Shown piece by piece: positions 1 through 7,321 of a stretch of DNA of 64,000 nt. Origin of the DNA: JBEVOS01 sp044226655 (GTDB taxonomy: Bacteria > Pseudomonadota > Alphaproteobacteria > Caulobacterales > Aquidulcibacteraceae); contig JBGAGO010000003.1 in the NCBI GenBank assembly GCA_044226655.1, positions 62,001-126,000 of the forward strand, given 5' to 3'. The notes beneath the pieces are model-generated. The model was not told where the DNA came from. It worked only from the letters and a program-made list of their open reading frames with translations, and ran no database searches. A program made the position numbers and the translations under genes. How positions within the stretch are numbered: position 1 is the first letter of the stretch; each line of letters starts with the position of its first letter.

Positions 1-2
1 TC

Positions 3-1037
3 GGGCGTGCGCGCTACGCTGCCGCGCAGGGCGCGCGCGTGGCCTGGTATCTCGGACAATATCTCGTCGCGCGGCGCATTTCGGGGCCGTTCAACCGTCC
101 GGGCGAACCGGCGTTTCGTCCCAGCCATGCCGAAGGCGATCCTCAGCGCATCCGCGCAAGTTTTCTGGCGCTGTTCGCCAAGGACCGCGCCAATATCGAA
201 GCGGGGCTTTATCCGGCGCCGAACGATATCCGCCCCGCGCGCGCTTTGGCGGCGCTGTCGAACAGCGCGCGCTTCTTCGCCGATCTGCCGAAAGTGGATG
301 CGCGCCGCCTGCAGCGCCGCGGCCAGGAGGTGCGCGCGCGCAATGATCGCGCGGGCCGCTATCCCGATTATTACCTGCAGAATTTCCACTATCAGACCGA
401 TGGCTGGCTCTCGGCGGAAAGCGCTGAGCTCTACGATACGCAAGTCGAAATCCTGTTCGGCGGCGCGGCCGATGCGATGCGCCGCATCGCGCTCGGCTCG
501 CTGCTGCGGGGCCTCAAGGGCCGCGATCAGCGCAAAACCGCGCATCTCGATCTCGGCTGCGGCAATGGCCGGTTTCTGAAGAGCCTGCTCGAAGCGCGGC
601 CGAAGGTGCGCGCCTGCGGCCTCGATCTCTCGCCCGATTACGCGGATGCGGCGCGCGCGCAGCTGAAGCGCTGGCCGAACGCGGAGATCGTGATCGGCGC
701 GGCCGAGCAGGCGCCCTTCGCCGATGCGAGCGTCGACAGCGTCTCGGCGATCTACCTCTTCCATGAATTGCCGCCGCGCGTGCGCCACGACGTGGCGCGC
801 GAACTGGCGCGGATCGTGAAGCCCGGCGGCGTGTTCGTGCTGGCGGATTCGCTGCAATGGGGCGATGCGCCCGATCTCGACCGCCTGCTCGAATATTTCC
901 CGCAAGGCTTCCACGAGCCCTATTTCGCCTCCTATCTCGATGAGGATTTCGTCGCCATGATGCGCGAGGCGGGCTTCGTGCTGGAAGAGACGGACCTCGC
1001 CTTCCTAACCAAAGTGCTGCGCTTCCGGCGGGCGTGA
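3..1037 (+). CDS. Class I SAM-dependent methyltransferase, 5'-truncated by the window edge
   Basis: This is a soluble Rossmann-fold methyltransferase of unknown substrate. The frame is open to the left edge of the window, and the in-frame residues before the first internal GTG (position 39) look like real coding sequence, so the true start probably lies outside. The SAM-binding motif I is LDLGCGNGRFLK (nt about 547-582), followed by an acidic motif II (GLDLSPDY), the post-I stretch AEQAPFADASVDSV, and the KPGGVFVLADS strand typical of ubiquinone/menaquinone-methyltransferase-like enzymes. A roughly 170-residue N-terminal extension precedes the fold. It stops 14 bases before the next gene on the same strand, a membrane methyltransferase homologue, so the two may be co-transcribed. 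The family is certain; the substrate cannot be read from the sequence. Confidence 0.85.
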   Translation, partial: GRARYAAAQGARVAWYLGQYLVARRISGPFNRPGEPAFRPSHAEGDPQRIRASFLALFAKDRANIEAGLYPAPNDIRPARALAALSNSARFFADLPKVDARRLQRRGQEVRARNDRAGRYPDYYLQNFHYQTDGWLSAESAELYDTQVEILFGGAADAMRRIALGSLLRGLKGRDQRKTAHLDLGCGNGRFLKSLLEARPKVRACGLDLSPDYADAARAQLKRWPNAEIVIGAAEQAPFADASVDSVSAIYLFHELPPRVRHDVARELARIVKPGGVFVLADSLQWGDAPDLDRLLEYFPQGFHEPYFASYLDEDFVAMMREAGFVLEETDLAFLTKVLRFRRA

Positions 1038-1051
1038 TGTAGCGTGCGGCC

Positions 1052-1543
1052 ATGCCGCTCGGTCTGCGCGCGCTTTTGTCGTTCCTGGCGCTGCCGTTCA
1101 ATGTGACGGTGACGGTTCCGGCGTTCTTGCTCTGGGCGCAGGGCTGGCCGGCGCTGATGGTGACGCGCTGGACGGCCGCAGGCGCCGTTCTCTTGCTCGG
1201 CGGGCTGGCGCTGATGGCGTGGACGATCGGCGCGTTCTACCGCATCGGACGCGGCACGCTCGCGCCCTGGGATCCACCGAAGAGGCTCGTCATCGTCGGG
1301 CCCTATCGGCATTGGCGCCATCCGATGATCACCGGAGTCAATTTCGTGCTGATCGGGGAGGCGGTGATCGCGAGTTCGGCGGCGCTCGCCATCTGGTGGG
1401 CGTGCTTTCTCGCAGCCAATCTCATCTATCTGCCGCTGATCGAAGAGCGCGATCTTATCGCCCGCTTCGGCGACGATTACCGCGCCTATATGCGCGCCGT
1501 GCCGCGCTACCTGCCCAGGCTCAAACCTTATCGGCCCGCCTGA
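1052..1543 (+). CDS. Isoprenylcysteine carboxyl methyltransferase-like (ICMT/PEMT family) membrane protein
   Basis: A 163-residue membrane protein with hydrophobic segments near residues 8-30, 38-60 and 100-125. The C-terminal half carries the family signature: LVIVGPYRHWRHPMI (SAM-binding HP motif), then EERDLIARFGDDYRAYM and the PRYLPR ending. Relatives methylate small lipophilic or isoprenylated acceptors at the membrane, but bacterial members are mostly uncharacterised. It follows the soluble methyltransferase by 14 bases. Its TGA overlaps the ATG of the AAA ATPase gene, so the three genes probably form one transcript. The assignment to a named bacterial function (such as NnrU) is not supported. 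Confidence 0.85.
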   Translation: MPLGLRALLSFLALPFNVTVTVPAFLLWAQGWPALMVTRWTAAGAVLLLGGLALMAWTIGAFYRIGRGTLAPWDPPKRLVIVGPYRHWRHPMITGVNFVLIGEAVIASSAALAIWWACFLAANLIYLPLIEERDLIARFGDDYRAYMRAVPRYLPRLKPYRPA

Positions 1544-2700
1544 TGCTGACGCGCCTCGCCATTTCCGGCTATCGCTCGCTGCGCGACGTGCGGCTTTCGC
1601 TGGGGCGGCTCAACGTCGTCACCGGCGCGAACGGCAGCGGCAAATCGAGCCTCTATCGCGCGCTGCGCCTCATCGCCGATATCGCGCAAGGCCGCATCAT
1701 CCAATCGCTCGCTTTGGACGGGGGCTTCCGATCGACGCTGTGGGCCGGGCCCGAGCGTTTCTCGCGCGCAATGAAGGCGGGGACGCAAGAGATTCAAGGC
1801 GGGCCGCGGCGCGAGGCGGTGAGCTTGAAGCTCGGCTTCGCGGGCGAGGATTTCGGCTATGCGATCGATCTTGGCCTGCCGACGCCCTCGCGTTCGGCCT
1901 TCGGCGCGGATCCGCAAATCAAGACCGAGACGCTCTGGACCGGCGAAAAGCTCGGCCGCGCCAACGCTGTCGCCGAGCGGCGCGGGCCTGGCGTGCGCGT
2001 GCGCACCGAGATGGGCGATTGGCGCCAGGTCGCGACGACCTTGGCGCCGTTCGATTCCATGATGAGCCAATGCGGCGATCCGCGCGATGCGCTCGAAGTG
2101 CTGATCGTGCGCGAGCGCATGCGCGATTGGCGGTTCTACGATCATCTGCGCACCGATCGCGACGCGCCCGCGCGCCGCCCGCAGGTCGGGACCTACACGC
2201 CCGCTTTGAGCGGGGAGGGCGACGATCTGGCCGCCGCCGTTGAGACCATCCGGGAAATCGGCGATGGCGAGGCGTTTGACGCCGCGATCGCGGACGCCTT
2301 CGCGGGCGCGGCGATCGAGCTGGTGTCCACGAACGCCTATTTCGATCTGGAGATGACGCAGCACGGCCTGCTGCGCCCGCTCCGGACGGCGGAATGGTCG
2401 GACGGCACGCTGCGCTACGTTCTCTTGGCCGCCGCGCTCCTGTCGCCGCGCCCGCCCGCGCTCATGGTGCTCAATGAGCCTGAGACGAGCCTCCATCCCG
2501 ATTTGCTGGGCGCCCTGGCGCGGCTGATGGCGCGGGCGTCGCAAACGACGCAGATCATCCTTGTCTCGCACGCCGGCGCCCTGGTGGAGGCCATTGCGAC
2601 GGCGCCGGACGTGCGCCGCTTCACGCTGGAGAAAGAGCTCGGCGAAACCAAAGTGCGCGCCGATATGGATGAGCCTTCGTGGGCCTGGCCATCACGATAG
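1543..2700 (+). CDS. AAA family ATPase (RecF/OLD-like, AAA_21 type)
   Basis: A 385-residue P-loop ATPase of the SMC/RecF-like kind that lacks a TOPRIM nuclease. Walker A is GANGSGKSS at residues 28-36, after the typical N-terminal strand LAISGYRSLRDVRLSLG. The ABC-like signature region is near SDGTLRYVLLAAALL, Walker B is the variant LMVLNEPETSLHP (about residue 306-318), and a switch histidine follows in ILVSHAGAL. I chose the ATG overlapping the upstream stop (TGATG) because the family begins right there; a longer frame upstream is out-of-frame overlap with the methyltransferase gene. Such stand-alone ATPases occur in repair, in defence and as orphans. No partner nuclease is adjacent, so the role is open. 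Confidence 0.85.
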   Translation: MLTRLAISGYRSLRDVRLSLGRLNVVTGANGSGKSSLYRALRLIADIAQGRIIQSLALDGGFRSTLWAGPERFSRAMKAGTQEIQGGPRREAVSLKLGFAGEDFGYAIDLGLPTPSRSAFGADPQIKTETLWTGEKLGRANAVAERRGPGVRVRTEMGDWRQVATTLAPFDSMMSQCGDPRDALEVLIVRERMRDWRFYDHLRTDRDAPARRPQVGTYTPALSGEGDDLAAAVETIREIGDGEAFDAAIADAFAGAAIELVSTNAYFDLEMTQHGLLRPLRTAEWSDGTLRYVLLAAALLSPRPPALMVLNEPETSLHPDLLGALARLMARASQTTQIILVSHAGALVEAIATAPDVRRFTLEKELGETKVRADMDEPSWAWPSR

Positions 2701-2739
2701 CGCTTCTGCGCGGGGCGAAGCTTTGCTAGCCCTAGAAGC

Positions 2740-3753
2740 ATGACGCTCATGCCGCTTTCGCCCCAGCCTGCCGACACGCCGTTCCCGACGCGGGATTGGC
2801 CCGAGGGCGATCTTACCTGTCGGCGTGCGGCTTTCGATGCACTGGTGGCTGAGGCGTTCGCGGCGAAGGACACGCCGGAACTGGGCGAGACGCACGCGCT
2901 GCTGGTCGTGCAGAACGGCCGCCTGGCGTTCGAGCGCTATGGCGAGGGCTTCGACGTCGGCAGCACGCACCATTCGTGGTCCGAGGCCAAGAGCATCACA
3001 CAGGCGCTGATCGGGCTCCTGGTGAAGGACGGCAAGATCGATATCGCGGCGCCCGCCGACGTGCCCGAATGGAAGGGCGATGCGCGCGCCGCCATCACGC
3101 TCGATCAGCTCTTGCACATGTCGAGCGGGCTCAAATTCATCGAGGATTATGCGCCCGATGGCGGCCCCTCCGATGTGATCGCGATGCTGTTCAATGAGGG
3201 CAAGGACGATGTGGCCGCTTACGCCGCCGCCCAGCCGCTGGCGCATCCGCCGGGCTCGTTCTGGTCTTATGCGAGCGGGACGACCAACATCATCTCGCGT
3301 TACGCGGCGCGCGCGCTCGATGCGTACGGCCCCGATTTCGAGCGTTTCATGCGCGCGCGCCTGTTCGAGCCGATCGGCATCAAGAGCGCGCAGCCGAAAT
3401 TCGACAAGGCCGGCACGTTCATCGGCTCGTCCTATTGCTTCATGACGGCGCGCGATTTCGCGCGCTTCGGCCTGCTCTATGCGCGCGACGGCGTGTGGGA
3501 GGGCAGGCGGCTCTTGCCGGAATTCTGGGTCGATTATGCGCGCACGCCGACCTTTCAGCAGGACGGCGTCCTCGACGCGCGCTACGGCGCGCAATGGTGG
3601 CTCGATTTCGGCGGGCCGGGCTCGTTCTCGGCCAATGGCTATGACGGCCAGTTCACGCTCATCCTGCCGGACCGCGACGTCATCATCGTGCGCCACGGCA
3701 AGACCCCACTCGCCGTGAAGGAAAGCGAGGGGAGGGGGCAGGGGGTGGGGTGA
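2740..3753 (+). CDS. Serine hydrolase, class C beta-lactamase-like; C-terminus encoded by a repeat
   Basis: A 337-residue penicillin-binding-protein-like hydrolase without an obvious signal peptide. The SxxK nucleophile motif is SEAK (Ser81, Lys84), the second motif is YASGT near residue 177, and a VRHGKTP stretch near residue 320 corresponds to the KTG-type third motif. Family members are esterases, amidases or peptidases; the substrate cannot be predicted. The last dozen residues (about KESEGRGQGVG) and the stop codon lie in a G-rich inverted repeat that starts at 3728. The original C-terminus has therefore probably been replaced or trimmed by the repeat. ATG at 2740 lacks a strong ribosome site; ATG 2749 is an alternative. 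Confidence 0.8.
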   Translation: MTLMPLSPQPADTPFPTRDWPEGDLTCRRAAFDALVAEAFAAKDTPELGETHALLVVQNGRLAFERYGEGFDVGSTHHSWSEAKSITQALIGLLVKDGKIDIAAPADVPEWKGDARAAITLDQLLHMSSGLKFIEDYAPDGGPSDVIAMLFNEGKDDVAAYAAAQPLAHPPGSFWSYASGTTNIISRYAARALDAYGPDFERFMRARLFEPIGIKSAQPKFDKAGTFIGSSYCFMTARDFARFGLLYARDGVWEGRRLLPEFWVDYARTPTFQQDGVLDARYGAQWWLDFGGPGSFSANGYDGQFTLILPDRDVIIVRHGKTPLAVKESEGRGQGVG

Positions 3754-3871
3754 AGCCCGACGCCCAAAATGAGGCGCTTACAAATAAACCCAGCGGTCAC
3801 GGCGAATGCGCGCTGCGCACGCGCGCAAATGCACAGCGCGATGATTCACCCCACCCCCTTCCCCCTCCCCT
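3728..3871. repeat. Long inverted repeat, G-rich arm and C-rich arm
   Basis: Two 27-base arms (3728-3754 and 3845-3871) are reverse complements with a single mismatch, separated by 90 bases. The left arm encodes the end of the serine hydrolase. The right arm runs directly into the palindrome into which the insertion sequence landed. Rejoining the two sides of the insertion gives a second hairpin with 13-base perfect arms (CTTCCCCCTCCCC / GGGGAGGGGGAAG) around TCGC. Similar C-rich hairpins occur elsewhere in the window (45550, 46954, 56948), so this belongs to a dispersed repeat class. Confidence 0.85.
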
Positions 3872-3877
3872 CGCGGG
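3870..3877. repeat. Left target-site duplication of the IS (CTCGCGGG)
   Basis: CTCGCGGG here is repeated exactly at 6023-6030. The 8-base length fits the duplication made by IS1595-family transposases. The surrounding sequence is repetitive (CCCCTCGCGGGG on both sides), so the register was fixed by requiring both element ends to begin with the same bases. Confidence 0.8.
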
Positions 3878-3995
3878 GGGAGCGTTACACTTGAGTCACC
3901 GTGATGCCAGGGGTAGTAGGGGCGAGCGCCTCTTTGAGGATTTTAATGATCTCGCAAGCGAGGCGGTTCCTGACGGGGGCTTCCTTGTGAGTCTG

Positions 3996-4787
3996 ATGCG
4001 CGCATACTTCGACGAAAGCGGCACCCATCGCGGCTCTCCGATCATGACTGTTTCAGGCTACGTCATGCGCAAGCCGCAAGTATCGCGGTTCAACAAACAA
4101 TGGGGGACCGAACTAGTCGAAGCCTCCAAGGGGCAACCAAAACCCGCGCCATACTTTCACATGAAGGATGCTAGGGACCCGCCAACCGGCGTGTTTGAGG
4201 GTTGGGACCCCAAGGTTGTTGATAGCCTTGCACGAAAGCTGATCGCACAAACGCGGCAGCGGACGCTCATCGGCCTTTCAGTCATTTTCACCGAAGCGAA
4301 CTACAACAAGGTGCTCGCTGGCTACAAAGGTATGCCGAGCGCGTATGCATTTGGCTGCTACGCAGTCTTGGGAATGATCCGGCGCTGGGCCGACTCAAAA
4401 AAGATCGATCAGAGGTTCGCGTACTTCTTTGAGAGCGGCCACGACGATGAAAACGACGCCGACGCATTTATGTGCGGAATGTTTAGGTCAGCGCGAATAA
4501 AGACTGAGTACCGGCATTTCTCCCACGCATTTGTGGGAAAAGAAGACGCCCCGCCACTTCAGGCCAGCGACATGCTTAGTTGGCACGCGGTGAAGCGCTT
4601 TCGTGAACCAGAGCGTGATCCGCGCAAAGACTTTGTTGCGCTGATCCGAGAAGACATCGACCTTTATCGCTACTACGAAATGCCCGATTTGGAGCGGTTG
4701 GCCGAGGCAATCTCAACGCTGAGCTACGACGATGAACCGGTCATGTCGAAGCGCCGACTTACTTCTTGGTCGGGGCAATCCGCTTGA
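3996..4787 (+). CDS. DUF3800 domain protein, IS passenger
   Basis: A 263-residue cytoplasmic protein with the DUF3800 hallmarks: an N-terminal YFDESG (Asp6, Glu7), an internal YFFESGHDDEND acidic stretch, and the C-terminal LQASDMLSWHAVKR, where the conserved QxxD is found. The acidic residues suggest a metal-dependent, RNase-H-like fold, but the family has no settled biochemical function. It lies inside the insertion sequence, in the orientation opposite to the transposase, and its 3' end overlaps a small minus-strand gene by 29 bases. ATG at 3996 was chosen because YFDESG normally begins within a few residues of the start; GTG at 3987 is an alternative. Codon use is less GC-biased than the neighbours, which fits transfer with the element. 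Confidence 0.85.
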   Translation: MRAYFDESGTHRGSPIMTVSGYVMRKPQVSRFNKQWGTELVEASKGQPKPAPYFHMKDARDPPTGVFEGWDPKVVDSLARKLIAQTRQRTLIGLSVIFTEANYNKVLAGYKGMPSAYAFGCYAVLGMIRRWADSKKIDQRFAYFFESGHDDENDADAFMCGMFRSARIKTEYRHFSHAFVGKEDAPPLQASDMLSWHAVKRFREPERDPRKDFVALIREDIDLYRYYEMPDLERLAEAISTLSYDDEPVMSKRRLTSWSGQSA

Positions 4788-4902
4788 CTGCTTTATCTAG
4801 AGCTTTCGGATCATCCGACGCTTCGGCCTTCTTCGCTGCCTCAAGGAAGCGCGCGTATTGCTCCGGGTCATCGGGCGGACGTTTGGGCGGCTTGCGGGTC
4901 AT
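4759..4902 (-). CDS. Small conserved IS-associated protein, 47 residues
   Basis: The minus strand encodes a 47-residue protein starting MTRKPPKRPPDDPEQ, rich in Lys, Asp and Ala. It has an amphipathic helix-like core (YARFLEAAKKAEA) and ends KRIAPTKK. It sits between the DUF3800 gene (convergent, 29-base overlap) and the transposase, in the transposase orientation. I recall similar short reading frames beside IS1595-like transposases in alphaproteobacteria, but no function is known to me. The complete, proline-rich and plausibly structured frame in a mobile element makes it more likely real than chance. Confidence 0.6.
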   Translation of the reverse strand: MTRKPPKRPPDDPEQYARFLEAAKKAEASDDPKALDKAVKRIAPTKK

Positions 4903-5038
4903 CCCGAAGCATAGCCCGCGTCGCGCCGATCATTCCAGCATGAACGAGAAAACCTGCTGCGGATCGGCGGGAACGCCAGCTCTGACACGCCAAACGCGAA
5001 GAAAGACGGCCTTCGGCGGGCGCCGCCTGTGGCCTTGC

Positions 5039-5974
5039 TCAACGAGTTGTTCGGTACGTGAGCCGCTTGCCCTTCACGCCTTGGAGTGCGAGTTCGGCGC
5101 GCGCGGTGTCGTCGATGCCGAGCCGCGCGCGGTTCGAGTAGCGGAACGAAAATTCCGCGAGATAGCGATGCAAGTGCGCTTCGCTGACCGCGTTGTAGGT
5201 CCCGCCCAAGCCTTTCTTGAGAACCGAGAAGTAGCCTTCGACCGTGTTCGAGTGCGCCGCGCCCCGGACGTATTCGCCCTTGGCGTGGTTGACCATTTCG
5301 TGGCCCGCGAACTCCTTGCCGATGATGTGATATTCGCCGCCGGTGTCCGTCATCAGGACCGAGGCGCGATGCGCGTGCTGATCCAGGACCGGACGCAGCG
5401 TCGCGCCGTTGACGCGCGGAATGTGATGCGCGCGGACGCGGCCATCGCGCTCGACGATGGCGTGAACAACCGCCTTGCCTTGGCCGCCGATATTGCCCGC
5501 CGTGCGCTTGCTGGCGTGCTTGTTCTTCTCCCGGCCGCCAATGTAGGTCGTGTCGGCTTCGATCACCTTGCCCGAGCCGCCCAAGGGCTCAAGGCCGCCG
5601 TCCGTCATGGCTTCGCGGATGCGATGCGTCAGGAACCAAGCCGTTTTCATCGAGCACTGAAACAGGCGCTGAAGCTCACGCGTCGCGATCCCGTTCTTGC
5701 TGGCGCACATCAAATGGATGGCTTGCAGCCACAGATGCAGCGGCAGGTGCGAGCGCTCGAAAATCGTGCCCATACGCACGGTGAACTGCGCGTCGCAGGC
5801 GTAGCACTTGCGCAGGCCTTGGCGCGTTGTCTCGCCGTTCAATTCGCCGATGTGTTCATCCGTCGCGCCGCACTTGGGGCACACCGGACCGTTCGGCCAA
5901 AGGCGGGCTTCGACGTACTCGAACGCCGCTTCTTCGTTCTGGAAATGCTCTTCCGAAAGGACAGACTTCGCCAT
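5039..5974 (-). CDS. IS1595 family transposase
   Basis: A 311-residue transposase. The N-terminal zinc ribbon has two CxxC pairs (CPKC at residues 32-35, CYAC at 57-60). A helix-turn-helix-like segment (GIATRELQRLFQCSMKTAWF) spans residues 95-114. The catalytic core has Asp141 (EADTTYIGG), Asp210 (MTDTGGEYH) and the third motif HSNTVEGYFSVLKKG (Asn243, Glu246, Lys253-254), which is the DDN/E(K)-type arrangement of IS1595 elements. Length is normal for the family and no frameshift is seen, so it should be functional. The start lies about 50 bases inside the right terminal repeat. Confidence 0.95.
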   Translation of the reverse strand: MAKSVLSEEHFQNEEAAFEYVEARLWPNGPVCPKCGATDEHIGELNGETTRQGLRKCYACDAQFTVRMGTIFERSHLPLHLWLQAIHLMCASKNGIATRELQRLFQCSMKTAWFLTHRIREAMTDGGLEPLGGSGKVIEADTTYIGGREKNKHASKRTAGNIGGQGKAVVHAIVERDGRVRAHHIPRVNGATLRPVLDQHAHRASVLMTDTGGEYHIIGKEFAGHEMVNHAKGEYVRGAAHSNTVEGYFSVLKKGLGGTYNAVSEAHLHRYLAEFSFRYSNRARLGIDDTARAELALQGVKGKRLTYRTTR

Positions 5975-6022
5975 GGCCTCAATCTAGGGATTGGGGCGTG
6001 GTGTGTCAAGTGTAACGATCCC

Positions 6023-6030
6023 CTCGCGGG
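6023..6030. repeat. Right target-site duplication of the IS (CTCGCGGG)
   Basis: This is an exact copy of 3870-3877. To its right, GAGGGGGAAG completes the hairpin that existed before the insertion. Confidence 0.8.
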
Positions 6031-6044
6031 GAGGGGGAAGCGCA

Positions 6045-6641
6045 TCATGGATGCGCGGGCGGCGCGTTGAAGGCTGCGCTCCAATCGGTCGCGCCGTTGC
6101 GGACGCGTTCGTCGAGATGTTCGAGCGTCAGCGCGTTGCCGCGCGCGAACATCGCGTAGAGCCGATCGTAGCCGGCGCCCTGCCCATAGCCCAGCATCGA
6201 CACGCGCACGCGCGAGCGCCGCGCATCAACCGACGTGATCTCGATCACAGTCCAGACGCGCCGCACCAGATCGGGCTCGGGAAAGCCGGGCGGCGCGCGC
6301 TCGACCGCGATGCTCAGCATGCGCTCGGGCGCAAAGCTCAGCACGCGGTTGACGATGTTGCCGGGATCGCCGAGCTGCGCGTGCGGATCGTAGGACGCTT
6401 CCCACATCCCGCCGATGCGCAGATCGATCGCCGCGACGGGCGCCGCCCAGGAGCGCAAGCCTTCAGAATTTGCGAACAGCGCCCACACCTCGCTCGCCGC
6501 CGCGGGCAGCACGGCCTCATGGCACAGCGTGCGCGACCCGTCCGTCTCGACATGCGAGCAATCGACAATCGCCGGCTCATCCGACGCGAACGCGGCCTGC
6601 GTCAGTGACAGGAAGGCGAGGGCCAAGATCAGCGCGCGCAT
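6045..6641 (-). CDS. Secreted SRPBCC (START-like) protein
   Basis: A 198-residue protein with a clear signal peptide (MRALILALAFLSLTQAAFAS, cleavage probably after residue 19-20). The mature part has the SRPBCC/polyketide-cyclase pattern: LPAAASEVWALFANSEGLRSW, then IGGMWEASYDP and LDERVRNGATDW near the end. These folds bind hydrophobic ligands; the ligand is unknown. It ends a few bases from the right edge of the insertion sequence, in the hairpin region, and its last residues (NAPPAHP) may be read through repeat-adjacent DNA. Upstream on the same strand lies a terminator, so it is probably monocistronic. Confidence 0.8.
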   Translation of the reverse strand: MRALILALAFLSLTQAAFASDEPAIVDCSHVETDGSRTLCHEAVLPAAASEVWALFANSEGLRSWAAPVAAIDLRIGGMWEASYDPHAQLGDPGNIVNRVLSFAPERMLSIAVERAPPGFPEPDLVRRVWTVIEITSVDARRSRVRVSMLGYGQGAGYDRLYAMFARGNALTLEHLDERVRNGATDWSAAFNAPPAHP

Positions 6642-6704
6642 CGGAATCCCTTTGAAGCCGTCCCATTCAATCGGCCGCCGCGCCGAGGGTCAAACGGTCA
6701 CAGA

Positions 6705-6740
6705 AAAGGGCGCGGGGAGAGCCAAATCCCCGCGCCCTTT
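6705..6740 (-). terminator. Rho-independent terminator of the micropeptide transcript
   Basis: An inverted repeat of 14 bases (AAGGGCGCGGGGA type arms at 6706-6719 and 6727-6740) surrounds a short loop. On the minus strand the stem is followed by TTTTCTG. It lies directly downstream, in minus orientation, of the two micropeptide genes, and separates them from the SRPBCC gene. Confidence 0.7.
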
Positions 6741-6747
6741 CCTTCTT

Positions 6748-6804
6748 CGTACCGCCGGCTTCCAGCCGGCAGAGACGACCTGCCGGCTGGAAGCCGGCGG
6801 TACG
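6748..6804. repeat. Palindromic repeat, CGTACCGCCGGCTTCCAG family, intergenic copy
   Basis: Two perfect 25-base arms (6748-6772, 6780-6804) flank a 7-base loop. The same sequence, with a slightly diverged right arm, occurs inside purL at 44462-44515. Both copies have lengths divisible by three (57 and 54 bases). Confidence 0.9.
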
Positions 6805-6826
6805 TATTTCTTGGCCTGCGCCGCGC

Positions 6827-6919
6827 TTACGCGACGATCTGAGCGGCTTGATGCAGCACCGGGGCCGCCATCACGGCGACGAGGAGGGCGGCGGCGGCGA
6901 AGGAGAAGAATTTGGTCAT
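6827..6919 (-). CDS. Micropeptide A, 30 residues, ends HQAAQIVA
   Basis: The minus strand encodes a 30-residue peptide starting MTKFFSFAAAALLVAVMAAP and ending VLHQAAQIVA. The body is a single hydrophobic helix of about 18 residues after one lysine, so it should be a membrane or exported peptide. It is too short for usual gene calling. A purine-rich AGAGAG lies upstream of the ATG. Evidence that it is real comes from its neighbour: the next frame upstream encodes a second peptide with the same design and an identical C-terminal HQAAQIVA, although the DNA between and at the N-termini differs. The function is unknown. Confidence 0.65.
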   Translation of the reverse strand: MTKFFSFAAAALLVAVMAAPVLHQAAQIVA

Positions 6920-6954
6920 TGGATTGGCTCTCTGAAATCTTGGTTCGAAACGGA

Positions 6955-7059
6955 TCAGGCGACGATTTGGGCGGCTTGATGGGAGACCGTCAGCAGCACC
7001 GGGACCGCGATCACGGCGGCGATCATCAGGCTCATCAGGCGGGTCTTGAAGGTCGTCAT
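6955..7059 (-). CDS. Micropeptide B, 34 residues, paralogue of A
   Basis: A 34-residue peptide starting MTTFKTRLMSLMIAAVIAVP and ending SHQAAQIVA. GGAG lies about 8 bases before the ATG (7059). A longer frame exists upstream, but the ribosome site and the resemblance to micropeptide A support this start. Like A, it has a short positive N-terminus, one hydrophobic helix and the conserved tail. It precedes A by 35 bases on the same strand, and both end before the terminator at 6705-6740. The pair sits downstream of a LuxR-type regulator gene in the same orientation, separated by 262 bases that contain two small inverted repeats (CATCGC/GCGATG at 7090-7107 and GTGAC/GTCAC at 7141-7154). Confidence 0.65.
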   Translation of the reverse strand: MTTFKTRLMSLMIAAVIAVPVLLTVSHQAAQIVA

Positions 7060-7321
7060 CTCTGGCTCCGTTTGGCTCGGTGTTTGGCTCATCGCGTCGT
7101 TGCGATGATCAGACCCTAGAGCTGGCCGGGCCGGGCCGCTGTGACGAGGGTCACGCGTTGGGGTCATGGGGCCGAAAGGCTTTGAAATGGGGGAGGCGGG
7201 CGTCGTCTCGGCCGGGGGCCGGCTGCGCATGTCGCGCATGCGGCCGGCCTCCGCGGCGCGTCTCCCACCGCTCCCGTAGCTAGCGCAACACTCACGATGG
7301 CATACCCCCCTTTTTGGGGGA

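Larger units (their letters stand above)
3878..6022. mobile_element. IS1595-family insertion sequence with passenger genes, 2,145 bp
   Basis: Terminal inverted repeats begin GGGA(G/T)CGTTACACTTGA at both ends (3878 inward, and 6022 inward on the other strand), matching at 20 of the first 23 bases. An 8-base duplication, CTCGCGGG, flanks them. The element holds a transposase on the minus strand (5039-5974), a DUF3800 gene on the plus strand (3996-4787) and a 47-residue gene on the minus strand (4759-4902). Base composition is visibly less GC-rich than the host genes in the DUF3800 part. Intact ends, intact transposase and intact duplication suggest a recent, possibly active insertion. IS1595 relatives with passenger genes are known. 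The subgroup cannot be assigned without a database comparison. Confidence 0.9.

Noticed and set aside
3867..6031. A 12-bp target duplication CCCCTCGCGGGG around the IS
   Set aside because: The 12-bp identity includes bases shared by chance in the palindrome. Only the 8-bp register gives matched element ends beginning GGGA.
7211..7250. GGCCGGC-rich near-palindrome upstream of the LuxR stop side, as an operator or terminator
   Set aside because: The arms match only partly and are low-complexity GC. No T-run or position argument supports a function.
7305..7320. CCCCC-TTTTT-GGGGG hairpin after the LuxR gene as a strong terminator
   Set aside because: On the minus strand the stem is short and is not followed by a T-run, so it is mentioned only with the gene.
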